Assembly (NCBI GenBank): GCA_964605715.1
Contig: CAZSDV010000031.1
Coordinates: 1 to 24,387 of the forward strand
Source: JAPUME01 sp964605715
GTDB lineage: Bacteria; Acidobacteriota; Terriglobia; UBA7540; JAPUME01
DNA length: 24,387 nt
Direction: 5' to 3'
Shown: piece after piece, positions 6,289 through 13,911 of the stretch
Layout of the letters: each line of letters starts with the position of its first letter
How positions within the stretch are numbered: the first letter of the stretch is position 1
Program-made: the position numbers and the translations under genes
The notes under the pieces: model-generated
The model's database searches: none
What the model was told of the DNA's origin: nothing
The model's input: only the letters and a program-made list of their open reading frames with translations

Positions 6289-8124
6289 ATGAAGACCGAC
6301 ATTGGAGTAGCTATTATCTGTCAGATTCAAAAACCCCACAGCCTGTGGATATTTCTGGCTTTGGCAATGTTACTCGCCTCCCTCAGTGGAGGCGTATGTA
6401 TCACCGCTAAATCTCAACAAGACACTAAAGACCCACCTTTTGCTAGCCTCGGGGCCAAAGTTGGCGAGGTGGGACCCACTTCTGTTTTAGTCCACAGCTA
6501 CCTATTCGACCAACCAGCAGAGAGGCTGCTTCATCAGCCCTACGCCAACCGAACCTATGCTGGTCGCTCTGGTCACGTACGAGTGGAATACAGTCCCTCA
6601 AAATTACCCGATCTTCCCTTTGGCGTAATCTCCCAGAAAAAATTTGACATTTACCTCGAGAAAGCCCGAAAGAATAATTTCACAAGTTGGATAGAGGTTC
6701 CCAAAAAAGTACCCCTCATTTACAATTTGCACAACCCCGACGAGATGGATCTCTTGCAGGAGGCAGAGGAAGATGATTACTCGTTTCACCTGTCGCTCGA
6801 CTCCCTGCGCCCATCTACCAGGTATGAATATCGCTTGTGGATTCAAGATTTAGATAAAAGGAGAGTGCGCCCCAGTCAAGTATTTCATTTCAGGACTGCT
6901 CCTGAACCTGCAACCCTCGAGGATATAAGCTTTATTGTCACTACCTGTTTTAACCATGCCCGCATGAAAGACCTTAAAGATCAAGTCTGGCCGGTGAGAG
7001 GATTCCGGATGTATCGAGCCATCCTTGATAAGATCCAGACGGGCGAGCTGATGTTTGATTTCGCAGTCTTCAATGGTGACACAGTCTATCTAGACAAACA
7101 AAAATCAAATTACCGACGGGGCACTGCCAAAAAGCGAGAAGAATTACGTGCTCGCTTTTTTGACACCTACCTAACGCCTCTCTCAAGAGAATTCTTCCGG
7201 AATTTTCCCGCCTACTTTCTCAAGGATGACCACGACTGGCGATTCAACGACGCTGACCCAATATTTGATTCCCAAAGTAATTCTAGCTCTGGCCTAGTTC
7301 AGGTAGATAAGTATTATCGTGGTTCACCTGCTCCCTCCCTGGGGAAAAAAATCTTCGAGGAAGTAAATCCGGTTAAGCGAGGCCCCGACCACCCTCCTTA
7401 CCGAACATTTCGCTGGGGACAAGGATTGCAGATTTGGTTGCTCGAAACCAGAGAATGTCGTTACCCTAATGCCCGTCAACTCAAGCGCTATCGAATCAAA
7501 GGACTTGCCCCCCCAACGGAAAATCAACCCAACCTAAAACTCTTCTATCCTGGCTATTGCGGCACTCCTTCGGAGGAGCAAGGCTGGGGTGAAAAGCAGT
7601 TTTCCTGGCTCATGACCACCCTGAAAGAAAGTAAAGCCTACTTCAAAATCATCATTTCCCCCACCCCTTTACTTGGGCCCGATCGGACAGTGTACTGGCG
7701 AGTTGGATTAAACCCCCTGCGCCGAAAGCAGGACAATCATGTCACCCGCTATCGCCGGGAATTGACGCGCTTCCTGCAAGCTATTCAGAAAGAAGGATTA
7801 GAAAACCTTTATGTCATATCTGGCGACCGCCACTTTCTTTGGCACAGTCAATACCAAACATGGGATAAGCGATTTTCTCTGCACGAATTTGGGAGCGGGC
7901 CCTTCACTGACGATATCGTTCCCTTCGGCAAAATTTTCTATGAAGACAAAGAGGGAGTGGCAACCCTCCAGGCAGGCCTGCGGAGGGCTGGATTTCTTCA
8001 TGTCCAAGTAAATAACGTTGCGTTGAAGCCGCGACTGCAAATCAGATGGTACTCCATGCAAAACTGGAAAGAACCCTCTTTGGCACGTTGGAACCACAGT
8101 TTTGAAGCTCCTTACATTCCCTAG
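6289..8124 (+). CDS. PhoD-like metallophosphoesterase, exported
   Basis: This 611-residue protein has an N-terminal hydrophobic segment (about 19-39) followed by Cys37 and Ala-Lys, so a signal peptide is likely. Residues about 55-205 form a beta-rich N-terminal domain of the type preceding PhoD cores and end in YEYRLWIQ and FHFRTAPEP. The catalytic core begins at FIVTTCFNH (Cys220). Metal-ligand motifs are NGDTVYLD (262-269, Asp264), KDDHDWR (312-318) and SGDRHFLWH (511-519). This order matches PhoD-family phosphatases/phosphodiesterases, which use Fe and Ca at the active site. An insertion of about 150 residues lies between the DDHDW and GDRH motifs. It would act outside the inner membrane on organic phosphates. 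AAAGG abuts the ATG, so the exact start is not secure. The neighbouring divergent gene is another phosphoesterase-fold enzyme. Confidence 0.82.
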   Translation: MKTDIGVAIICQIQKPHSLWIFLALAMLLASLSGGVCITAKSQQDTKDPPFASLGAKVGEVGPTSVLVHSYLFDQPAERLLHQPYANRTYAGRSGHVRVEYSPSKLPDLPFGVISQKKFDIYLEKARKNNFTSWIEVPKKVPLIYNLHNPDEMDLLQEAEEDDYSFHLSLDSLRPSTRYEYRLWIQDLDKRRVRPSQVFHFRTAPEPATLEDISFIVTTCFNHARMKDLKDQVWPVRGFRMYRAILDKIQTGELMFDFAVFNGDTVYLDKQKSNYRRGTAKKREELRARFFDTYLTPLSREFFRNFPAYFLKDDHDWRFNDADPIFDSQSNSSSGLVQVDKYYRGSPAPSLGKKIFEEVNPVKRGPDHPPYRTFRWGQGLQIWLLETRECRYPNARQLKRYRIKGLAPPTENQPNLKLFYPGYCGTPSEEQGWGEKQFSWLMTTLKESKAYFKIIISPTPLLGPDRTVYWRVGLNPLRRKQDNHVTRYRRELTRFLQAIQKEGLENLYVISGDRHFLWHSQYQTWDKRFSLHEFGSGPFTDDIVPFGKIFYEDKEGVATLQAGLRRAGFLHVQVNNVALKPRLQIRWYSMQNWKEPSLARWNHSFEAPYIP

Positions 8125-8265
8125 CCTTTTCCTATTACTGCCAAGCAGAGCGAATAAGAAGTTGCCGCGGCCCTCTCCCAATCGATCCTAGTACTCCGTA
8201 TTCATTTTTTCTCTTCTAATATCCAAAATTTCATTGACACTTTTCAAGAAATTTTGCAAGCTTAC

Positions 8266-8326
8266 GAGTCTCGGCGTTTAGACTCACTTCGAAAGTCTGC
8301 CCACCCTGCGAGACAGAACTGGGTGG
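8266..8326 (+). promoter_or_regulatory. Possible structured leader of the polyamine operon
   Basis: Within the 235-bp gap before pdaD, several short pairings compete. GAGTCT (8266-8271) pairs with AGACTC (8280-8285). AGACT (8280-8284) pairs instead with AGTCT (8294-8298). CCACCC (8301-8306) pairs with GGGTGG (8321-8326), and the loop of that hairpin has CGAGAC (8309-8314) complementary to GTCTCG (8268-8273), which would make a pseudoknot. A perfect TTGACA at 8234-8239 lies just upstream, but no good -10 follows it. The pattern suggests a regulatory leader RNA but matches no riboswitch class I know. Confidence 0.3.
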
Positions 8327-8359
8327 TGCTTAAATCCCCAGGAAAGGTAACCAGGCCTA

Positions 8360-8914
8360 ATGTTTGTGGCCAAGAAAATATTCCTAACTAAGGGTGTGGG
8401 GAAAGGCAGGGAAAAGCTAACTTCGTTCGAGTTGGCTCTTCGTAATGCAGGAATTGCAGCCTACAACCTGGTGCGTGTTTCTAGTATTTTTCCTCCTCGT
8501 TGCAAGTTGATCTCACGCGCACAGGGATTGAAGAAGCTACATGACGGACAGGTTGTCTATTGCGTGATGAGTGAGAATTCCACCTGCGAGCCTCACCGCT
8601 TGGTGGCCGCCTCTATCGGCCTGGCACTTCCGGCCGACAAGAACATGTACGGCTACCTCTCCGAACATCACTCATTCGGACAAACGGAAGATGTTGCAGG
8701 GGAATATGCAGAAGAGTTGGCAGCAGAAATGCTCGCCACCACACTGGATGTAGAATTTGACCCGGAACACAGCTGGGACGAAAAGAAGGAAATCTATCGA
8801 ATCTCGAATCGCATCGTTCGAACCAGGGAAATTACACAATCAGCCATTGGCGACAAGCGAGGCCTCTGGACTACGGTCATCGGCGCCGCCATCATGCTTG
8901 GGAGTGAAAATTGA
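8360..8914 (+). CDS. pdaD: Pyruvoyl-dependent arginine decarboxylase
   Basis: This 184-residue proenzyme converts arginine to agmatine, the first step of polyamine synthesis in this operon. The N-terminal MFVAKKIFLTKGVGKG and the self-cleavage site VRVSSIFPP are diagnostic. Cleavage between Ser41 and Ser42 would give a small beta chain and an alpha chain whose Ser42 becomes the pyruvoyl group. Downstream family features are FELALRNAGIAAYNL at 23-37 and SIGLALP, AEELAAEML further on. Length fits the archaeal/bacterial PdaD family (about 160-195). Its TGA overlaps the TTG start of the next gene, which indicates translational coupling. It was most likely acquired or retained in place of the larger PLP-dependent SpeA. 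Confidence 0.93.
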   Translation: MFVAKKIFLTKGVGKGREKLTSFELALRNAGIAAYNLVRVSSIFPPRCKLISRAQGLKKLHDGQVVYCVMSENSTCEPHRLVAASIGLALPADKNMYGYLSEHHSFGQTEDVAGEYAEELAAEMLATTLDVEFDPEHSWDEKKEIYRISNRIVRTREITQSAIGDKRGLWTTVIGAAIMLGSEN

Positions 8915-10044
8915 AGACGAAGAAAACCAAACACTTCTCTCGTGGCCAAACTCCAACCTGTACTAGTAAGGGTGAGGTCGTTAATCTTGGAGCTACGGAG
9001 GAAAATGAGATCCGCAAGGAGGTTATCCTTTCTCAACCCACTCGCCCATTGCGGATTGATAGGCACAAGAACGTAAGCGCACTTCTTGAAAAAATGCAAG
9101 GAATCTCCTTTCAGGGGCGAAACCTAGCAAAAGCTTACTCGGTATGGCGCAAGATGCTCAAAGAACCAATGATGATCATGATGGGAATGTCGGGGGCAAT
9201 GGTTCCAGCAGGCATGCGTGAGTTGGTTGTTTACATGATCCGGAACCGATTAATTGACTGCTTGGTTTCAACAGGAGCCAATTTCTTTCACGATTTCCAC
9301 GAATCGCTGGGCCGTTACCACTATCAGTGCAGCCCTGAAATAGATGACGTTCAGCTTCAAATCAATATGGTTGATCGCATGTATGACACCCTGGCCGACG
9401 AGGAGGAGTTTCGTCAGGAGGACACCTGGCTTGGAAGGTTTGCTGCAGGCCTGGACAATTCACGCCCTTACACAACGAGGGAATTCCTCTATTTACTTGG
9501 CATGGAAGCCTCAAAGATCGCTAAAACTGACGGAATTGTAACCGCGGCAGCTAAAGCTAAAATACCACTGTTTTGCCCAGCCATTGGGGATTCCTCCATA
9601 GGCATTGGTATTGCTGAAAACCGCCACCTAGGAAAAAACAACCTGACCTTTGATGTGATCGGTGACGTGGTGGAATCTTCGGAGTTGGCTGGTGGGTCTC
9701 CGAACTCTAGCGTAATCTACTTCGGTGGTGGAACACCTAAAAATTTTGTTCAGCAGAGTGACATCACGGCAACGTTTTCTCATGAAGCCAAAGGTGGTCA
9801 TAAGTATGCTCTGCAGGTTGTGACCGATTCTCCTCAATGGGGAGGGCTATCTGGATGCACATTTGAAGAAGCCCAGAGCTGGGGGAAAATCCAGCACGAC
9901 GCCGAAATGGTCACCGTCAACTGCGACTCAACCATCGCCATGCCGATACTAGTAACTGCTCTCTCGGAAAATTTAAGCTTGGTCCGCAAACGCAAAAAGC
10001 CCACTTTCAATATGGGCCAGAAACTAGGATTCCGTTTTCCCTGA
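8911..10044 (+). CDS. Deoxyhypusine-synthase-like polyamine enzyme
   Basis: This 377-residue protein belongs to the deoxyhypusine synthase family, NAD-dependent enzymes that transfer an aminobutyl group through an enzyme-lysine imine. NAD-site motifs include MGMSGAMVPAGMRE (91-104), VSTGANFFHD (119-128) and FGGGTPKNF (271-279). The catalytic Lys is Lys326 in SWGKI, with Trp324 and Glu320 conserved. Bacteria lack the eIF5A substrate, and bacterial members are linked to homospermidine or related polyamine synthesis, which fits its place between pdaD and agmatinase. By eye, the human spermidine-site residues Asp243, His288 and Asp316 become Ile232, Asn278 and Leu313. The start is TTG at 8911, preceded by GGGAG at six bases; an upstream in-frame stop rules out a longer form. 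About 50 N-terminal residues before the conserved part are lineage-specific. Confidence 0.85.
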   Translation: MKTKKTKHFSRGQTPTCTSKGEVVNLGATEENEIRKEVILSQPTRPLRIDRHKNVSALLEKMQGISFQGRNLAKAYSVWRKMLKEPMMIMMGMSGAMVPAGMRELVVYMIRNRLIDCLVSTGANFFHDFHESLGRYHYQCSPEIDDVQLQINMVDRMYDTLADEEEFRQEDTWLGRFAAGLDNSRPYTTREFLYLLGMEASKIAKTDGIVTAAAKAKIPLFCPAIGDSSIGIGIAENRHLGKNNLTFDVIGDVVESSELAGGSPNSSVIYFGGGTPKNFVQQSDITATFSHEAKGGHKYALQVVTDSPQWGGLSGCTFEEAQSWGKIQHDAEMVTVNCDSTIAMPILVTALSENLSLVRKRKKPTFNMGQKLGFRFP

Positions 10045-10103
10045 GAAAAGGAATTTTGTTGGGCTAAAACCAGAAATTACAGACGACTTCGTGTACATCC
10101 ATC

Positions 10104-10997
10104 ATGCTGACTGGCTATCCTGAAGCTGTTCCCATCAATTTCGGCGGACTTCCACCTGAGCAATCCTCCTACGCAACCTCTCGTATCGTCATCTGGCCAA
10201 TTCCCTTAGATCGCACCACAACTTACATCTCTGGCACTCGCTACGGACCACGCGCAATTCTTGAAGCCTCGCGCAACATGGAAACATTTGACGATGAGCT
10301 CTGGGCTGAAATCTGCACCCATGGCATAGCAACCCTTCCCGAGATGGAAACGCAGGAAGGGAGCCTCGAGCAAGTAATGGCAAACATCCGAACCGTCGCA
10401 GGCCAGCTTGCCGCAGAAAATAAGTTCGTCGTTACCCTAGGAGGTGAACACTCCTTGACCGGACCAATTGTCTCAGCCTACGCTAAACAATACCCGGACC
10501 TTACAGTACTCCAGGTGGATGCTCACGCTGACCTACGCGAAGCCTACCAAGGCAACCGCCACAGTCATGCCTCCGTAATGCGTCGTGTGGTCGAAATATG
10601 TCCTGCCGTACAAGTGGGTATCCGCAGCCTCTGCAAGGAGGAGGCTCTGGCTTTACCTGAACTCAAAACAGCGGTCTTTTGGGCAAAGGACATCGCAGGC
10701 CAGCCAGCTGACCAGTGGGCTGGAAAAGTGGTTGATGAACTGAGCGATCACGTCTATGTCACGCTTGACTTGGACGGGTTTGACCCTGCCTACCTTCCCG
10801 CCACCGGTACACCCGAACCGGGTGGGCTTGATTGGTATCAGATCACTAGCCTAATACGCACCCTCGCCCGCAATAAGAAAGTTGTGGCAATGGATGTGGT
10901 TGAGTTGCTTCCGCAACCTGGCCAGCACGCCTCAGATTTCCTCGCCGCCAAGCTCATCTACAAGTGCCTCGGTTACCTATTCCTCAAAAAAGAGTAG
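10104..10997 (+). CDS. speB: Agmatinase (ureohydrolase family)
   Basis: This 297-residue binuclear-manganese enzyme would hydrolyse agmatine to putrescine and urea. Ligands are all visible: His116 (GGEHS), Asp139, His141 and Asp143 (VDAHADLR), Asp222 and Asp224 (LDLDGFDP). SHASVMR at 154-160 is typical of agmatinases. The C-terminal MDVVEL and loop TGTPEPGG also fit the family. It sits 59 bases after the deoxyhypusine-synthase-like gene on the same strand, with no clear Shine-Dalgarno before the ATG. In some bacteria a homologue acts on aminopropylagmatine instead of agmatine, and this cannot be excluded by sequence here. It completes the arginine-to-putrescine path with pdaD. Confidence 0.9.
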   Translation: MLTGYPEAVPINFGGLPPEQSSYATSRIVIWPIPLDRTTTYISGTRYGPRAILEASRNMETFDDELWAEICTHGIATLPEMETQEGSLEQVMANIRTVAGQLAAENKFVVTLGGEHSLTGPIVSAYAKQYPDLTVLQVDAHADLREAYQGNRHSHASVMRRVVEICPAVQVGIRSLCKEEALALPELKTAVFWAKDIAGQPADQWAGKVVDELSDHVYVTLDLDGFDPAYLPATGTPEPGGLDWYQITSLIRTLARNKKVVAMDVVELLPQPGQHASDFLAAKLIYKCLGYLFLKKE

Positions 10998-11140
10998 GTT
11001 CTAGGCGTCCATGGCGCTTTGGTAATAACTCAGCATTCCAGGGCCTTATTTTCTCTTCGATTCTTAATGGACAGCCCACCCACAACCACGTTAGCATTAG
11101 GCTTTCCTACTAGACGTTTACGCGGAAGAGAAAACTTCTC

Positions 11141-11701
11141 ATGGAACTCACAGGGGCAAGAATCGCCGTTTTAGTTGCAAACCACTACCAGGAATTGGAG
11201 GTGTGGTACCCATTGCTACGTTGTCGTGAGGCTGGAGCTAATGTCTTCACGCTTGGTTCAGAGGCCGGTCAAACCTATAAAAGTAAACTCGGTTACCCGG
11301 TGATTGCTGATCAATCTATTGACTCTGTACGGGCCGAAGACCTAGATGCTGTCGTTATTCCTGGTGGCTGGGCCCCTGACTTTCTGCGGCAGGACGAGCG
11401 GATGGTAACGCTCGTACGCGAAATGGACCAGCAAGGGAAAATTATAGCTTCTATCTGTCATGCCGGATGGGTGCTCTGTTCAGCACGTATTCTGAAGGGA
11501 AGGCGCGCCACTTCATTTAAAGCTATAAAGGACGATATGATAAATGCAGGGGCAAACTATCAGGACAAGGAAGTTGTCGTGGACAGAAATCTAATTACTT
11601 CCAGAACACCAAAAGACCTCCCTGCATTCTGTCGTGAAATTCTTCAGTTGGTCTCCGAAAAAATATCCGGTCATCCTTCAGCAGCAGGTGCCAATAAATA
11701 A
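11141..11701 (+). CDS. DJ-1/PfpI family protein
   Basis: This 186-residue single-domain cytoplasmic protein has the flavodoxin-like glutamine-amidotransferase-1 fold. The nucleophile elbow is ASICHAGW (103-110) with Cys106 and His107. VVIPGGWAP at 71-79 and the C-terminal VVVDRNLITSRTPKDLP are family hallmarks. Members are described as proteases (PfpI), glyoxalases or deglycases (YhbO/YajL), and the substrate here is not known. The acidic residue that tunes the Cys in PfpI (Glu12 in ANEFEDVE) is replaced by Gln17 in ANHYQELE, although Glu18 is next to it. The gene stands alone, 143 bases after speB and 87 bases before the peptidase gene. A GGAAGAG lies about a dozen bases upstream of the ATG. 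Confidence 0.85.
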   Translation: MELTGARIAVLVANHYQELEVWYPLLRCREAGANVFTLGSEAGQTYKSKLGYPVIADQSIDSVRAEDLDAVVIPGGWAPDFLRQDERMVTLVREMDQQGKIIASICHAGWVLCSARILKGRRATSFKAIKDDMINAGANYQDKEVVVDRNLITSRTPKDLPAFCREILQLVSEKISGHPSAAGANK

Positions 11702-11788
11702 AATAATTAAGCGAGAGCAAGCCATGCCAAGGAACCCAAGTACTGATTTGCTCCTTCTTTAACTTGAATCATTGCTGTTTTAAAAAAT

Positions 11789-13681
11789 ATGAATCTGAAA
11801 ACCAACGCATCCTCAAGAAAAAATATGCTACAGATAATTATCCATAGTGTTCTGATTATCCTTGCTGGCCTCTTGGTAACTGCAGGACAAATTCCTGCAA
11901 GTGATCATACTTCAGCCCCACCTCATTTTTCCTCACAAAGATTTATGGAAAATATCCGTCACCTGGCGAGCGACGAGCTCCGGGGTCGAGGGAACGGCAC
12001 GCCAGAGCTCAACAAAGCAGGCCGCTTCATCGCCCACCAATTCCAGAAGTTCGGCTTGGAGCCCGCTCCAGGAGCATCCGGCTACCTACAAAAATTTCCT
12101 ATCGCTACCTCTGCCACGATAGGGCAAGAAAATTCTCTGATCATTGAATCTGCCAAGGGGAAAAACTTCCTTGCACTCAACGCTGATTTCCGTCCATTGA
12201 GCTTCTCATCCAACGGCTCCCTTAAAGCCCCTCTGGTTTTTGTTGGCTATGGCATTACCGCCTCAGAATACAACTACGACGACTATCGGCACATTGATGT
12301 CAAAGGTAAAATTGCCATTGCAATCCACCATGAGCCGCAGGAGCACGACGAAGAGAGTATCTTCATGGGTCACCAATCCACTGCTCACGGACACCCTGTC
12401 AATAAGGCTATCAACGCAAAGAATCATGGGGCCGTAGGGATCATTTTGGTAGCTGATGCCGGAAACCATAGGAGAAAAAATCAGGAGCTTTTTAAGTTTG
12501 AAAATTTCTCAGGTCCTCGTGCAGTTGGTATTCCTGCCATCCAGGTAACAACAAAGGTAGTTAACGGGTGGTTCAAAAGGGCCGGACAAGATAAGGATAT
12601 AGAGGTTCTGCGCCAAGCCATCGACAAGGATCTTTTAACCCGTTCTGTTGAGTTAGGAGATTCTGTTCAGATCTCACTTAACACAGAGTTAAAACAGAAC
12701 CAATCCGAAGTGGCAAATATCGTGGGCTATCTACCAGGAAAAAATCCAAACTTACAGAATGAATTTATCATTCTCGGTGCTCACTACGATCACCTAGGTC
12801 TGGGGGGAGTCACTTCGCTTGCGCCTTCTCAAGGCAAATCTATCCACTATGGAGCAGACGACAACGCTTCCGGAACCAGCGGACTAATGGAATTAGCCCG
12901 ACAATTTTCTCAAAATCGTAGGTACCTGGCTCGTTCATTAATCTTTGTTGCCTTCGCGGGAGAAGAACTGGGAATCCTGGGTTCGAATTATTACACTGCC
13001 CATCCTCCGGTACCTCTCAATCAAACCGTGGCCATGATCAATCTGGATATGATCGGTCGCGCTACAAACGGACAGCTTTATGTAGGGGGTGCAAGAACCT
13101 CTCCAACCTTCGAAAAACTAGTGAAGCAGGCCAATCAGCGCATTGGACTCGACCTTTCATTTTCCATCACCGCCTATGGCGCGAGCGATCATACCTCTTT
13201 CGCTGTCAAGGAGATTCCTGTGTTGTTCTTTTTTTCAGGCCTTCACTCTGACTACCATAAACCATCTGATACATGGGAAAAAATAGACTCAAAAAACAGT
13301 GTTCGGGTGCTTGACCTTGTCTACCACGTCGCAGGAGAAATAAGTCGCCAAAAAAAACGACCTATTTTTGTCCGCATTGCTGATGCGCATACTTCCAAGA
13401 CGCTAACTGGGGGAGGTTATGGCCCTTACTTTGGATCCATTCCTGATTTCAGCCAGATCGAAAACGGCGTTCGCTTTGCGGATATCAATGAGGGCAGCCC
13501 GGCAAGCATCGCAGGAATAATTGCTGGGGATATTCTCATCGAGTTCAACGGAAAAAAGATCGAAAACCTTTATGATTTTACCTACGCCCTTCGCGCCTGT
13601 ATACCCGGTGATAGAGTAAGGGTTTTGGTGCTCCGAAAAAACAAGGAGATCTCGACGGAAGTTATGCTTACTGTTCGTTAG
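11789..13681 (+). CDS. Exported M28 metallopeptidase with C-terminal PDZ domain
   Basis: This 630-residue protein begins with a signal peptide (hydrophobic about 14-33). A PA-type insert lies at about 130-260 inside the peptidase. The M28 di-zinc site is complete: His332 (GAHYDHLG), Asp357 or Asp358 (YGADDNASG), Glu392-Glu393 (AGEELG), Asp420 (NLDMIGR) and His490 (DYHKPSDT). Residues about 545-630 form a PDZ domain (GPYFGSIP, GSPASIAGIIAGDILIEFNG). Such enzymes are aminopeptidases acting in the periplasm or outside. The PDZ may bind substrates or partners. A start at the ATG 12 codons downstream is also possible; neither has a clear Shine-Dalgarno. It neighbours another exported protein, the TolB-like propeller, on the same strand, but a 230-bp gap makes a shared operon uncertain. 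Confidence 0.9.
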   Translation: MNLKTNASSRKNMLQIIIHSVLIILAGLLVTAGQIPASDHTSAPPHFSSQRFMENIRHLASDELRGRGNGTPELNKAGRFIAHQFQKFGLEPAPGASGYLQKFPIATSATIGQENSLIIESAKGKNFLALNADFRPLSFSSNGSLKAPLVFVGYGITASEYNYDDYRHIDVKGKIAIAIHHEPQEHDEESIFMGHQSTAHGHPVNKAINAKNHGAVGIILVADAGNHRRKNQELFKFENFSGPRAVGIPAIQVTTKVVNGWFKRAGQDKDIEVLRQAIDKDLLTRSVELGDSVQISLNTELKQNQSEVANIVGYLPGKNPNLQNEFIILGAHYDHLGLGGVTSLAPSQGKSIHYGADDNASGTSGLMELARQFSQNRRYLARSLIFVAFAGEELGILGSNYYTAHPPVPLNQTVAMINLDMIGRATNGQLYVGGARTSPTFEKLVKQANQRIGLDLSFSITAYGASDHTSFAVKEIPVLFFFSGLHSDYHKPSDTWEKIDSKNSVRVLDLVYHVAGEISRQKKRPIFVRIADAHTSKTLTGGGYGPYFGSIPDFSQIENGVRFADINEGSPASIAGIIAGDILIEFNGKKIENLYDFTYALRACIPGDRVRVLVLRKNKEISTEVMLTVR

Positions 13682-13860
13682 CGCCAGGCGTAGTTCCCAG
13701 CTTAAACGAGTACATCTTGCAATTTTTTACTGGCAAATGGTAAGCGAGTTGATCCTTGCGTGAAGTAAATCATGTATTTGATAGGTTAGGTAGAGTTGTA
13801 ATGCAAGATACAAGGAAACCCATTAAGTCGTCACCTGTGTCGGATTCACCGGTTGCCGTA

Positions 13861-13879
13861 AGAGAAGTAAAATTTCTCT
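13861..13879 (+). repeat. Inverted repeat upstream of the TolB-like gene
   Basis: AGAGAA and TTCTCT form a perfect 6-bp dyad with a 7-base A/T-rich centre, about 20 bases upstream of the Shine-Dalgarno. It could be an operator or a small hairpin. The rest of the 230-bp gap (13682-13911) shows no gene or convincing promoter. Confidence 0.35.
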
Positions 13880-13911
13880 CCGTACCACGTTGATTCTAAG
13901 GAGCACTACCA

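Noticed and set aside
7798..8181. 127-residue minus-strand frame over the end of the PhoD-like gene
   Set aside because: It overlaps the conserved GDRH part of a real gene in antisense and shows no recognisable fold.
8234..8264. Sigma54 promoter before pdaD (TTGACAC and TTGCA)
   Set aside because: The two parts are 13 bases apart instead of five, and the GG of the -24 element is missing.
8261..8359. Known riboswitch (guanidine, SAM or lysine class) before pdaD or lysC
   Set aside because: None of the conserved loop sequences of these classes is present; only generic stems are seen.
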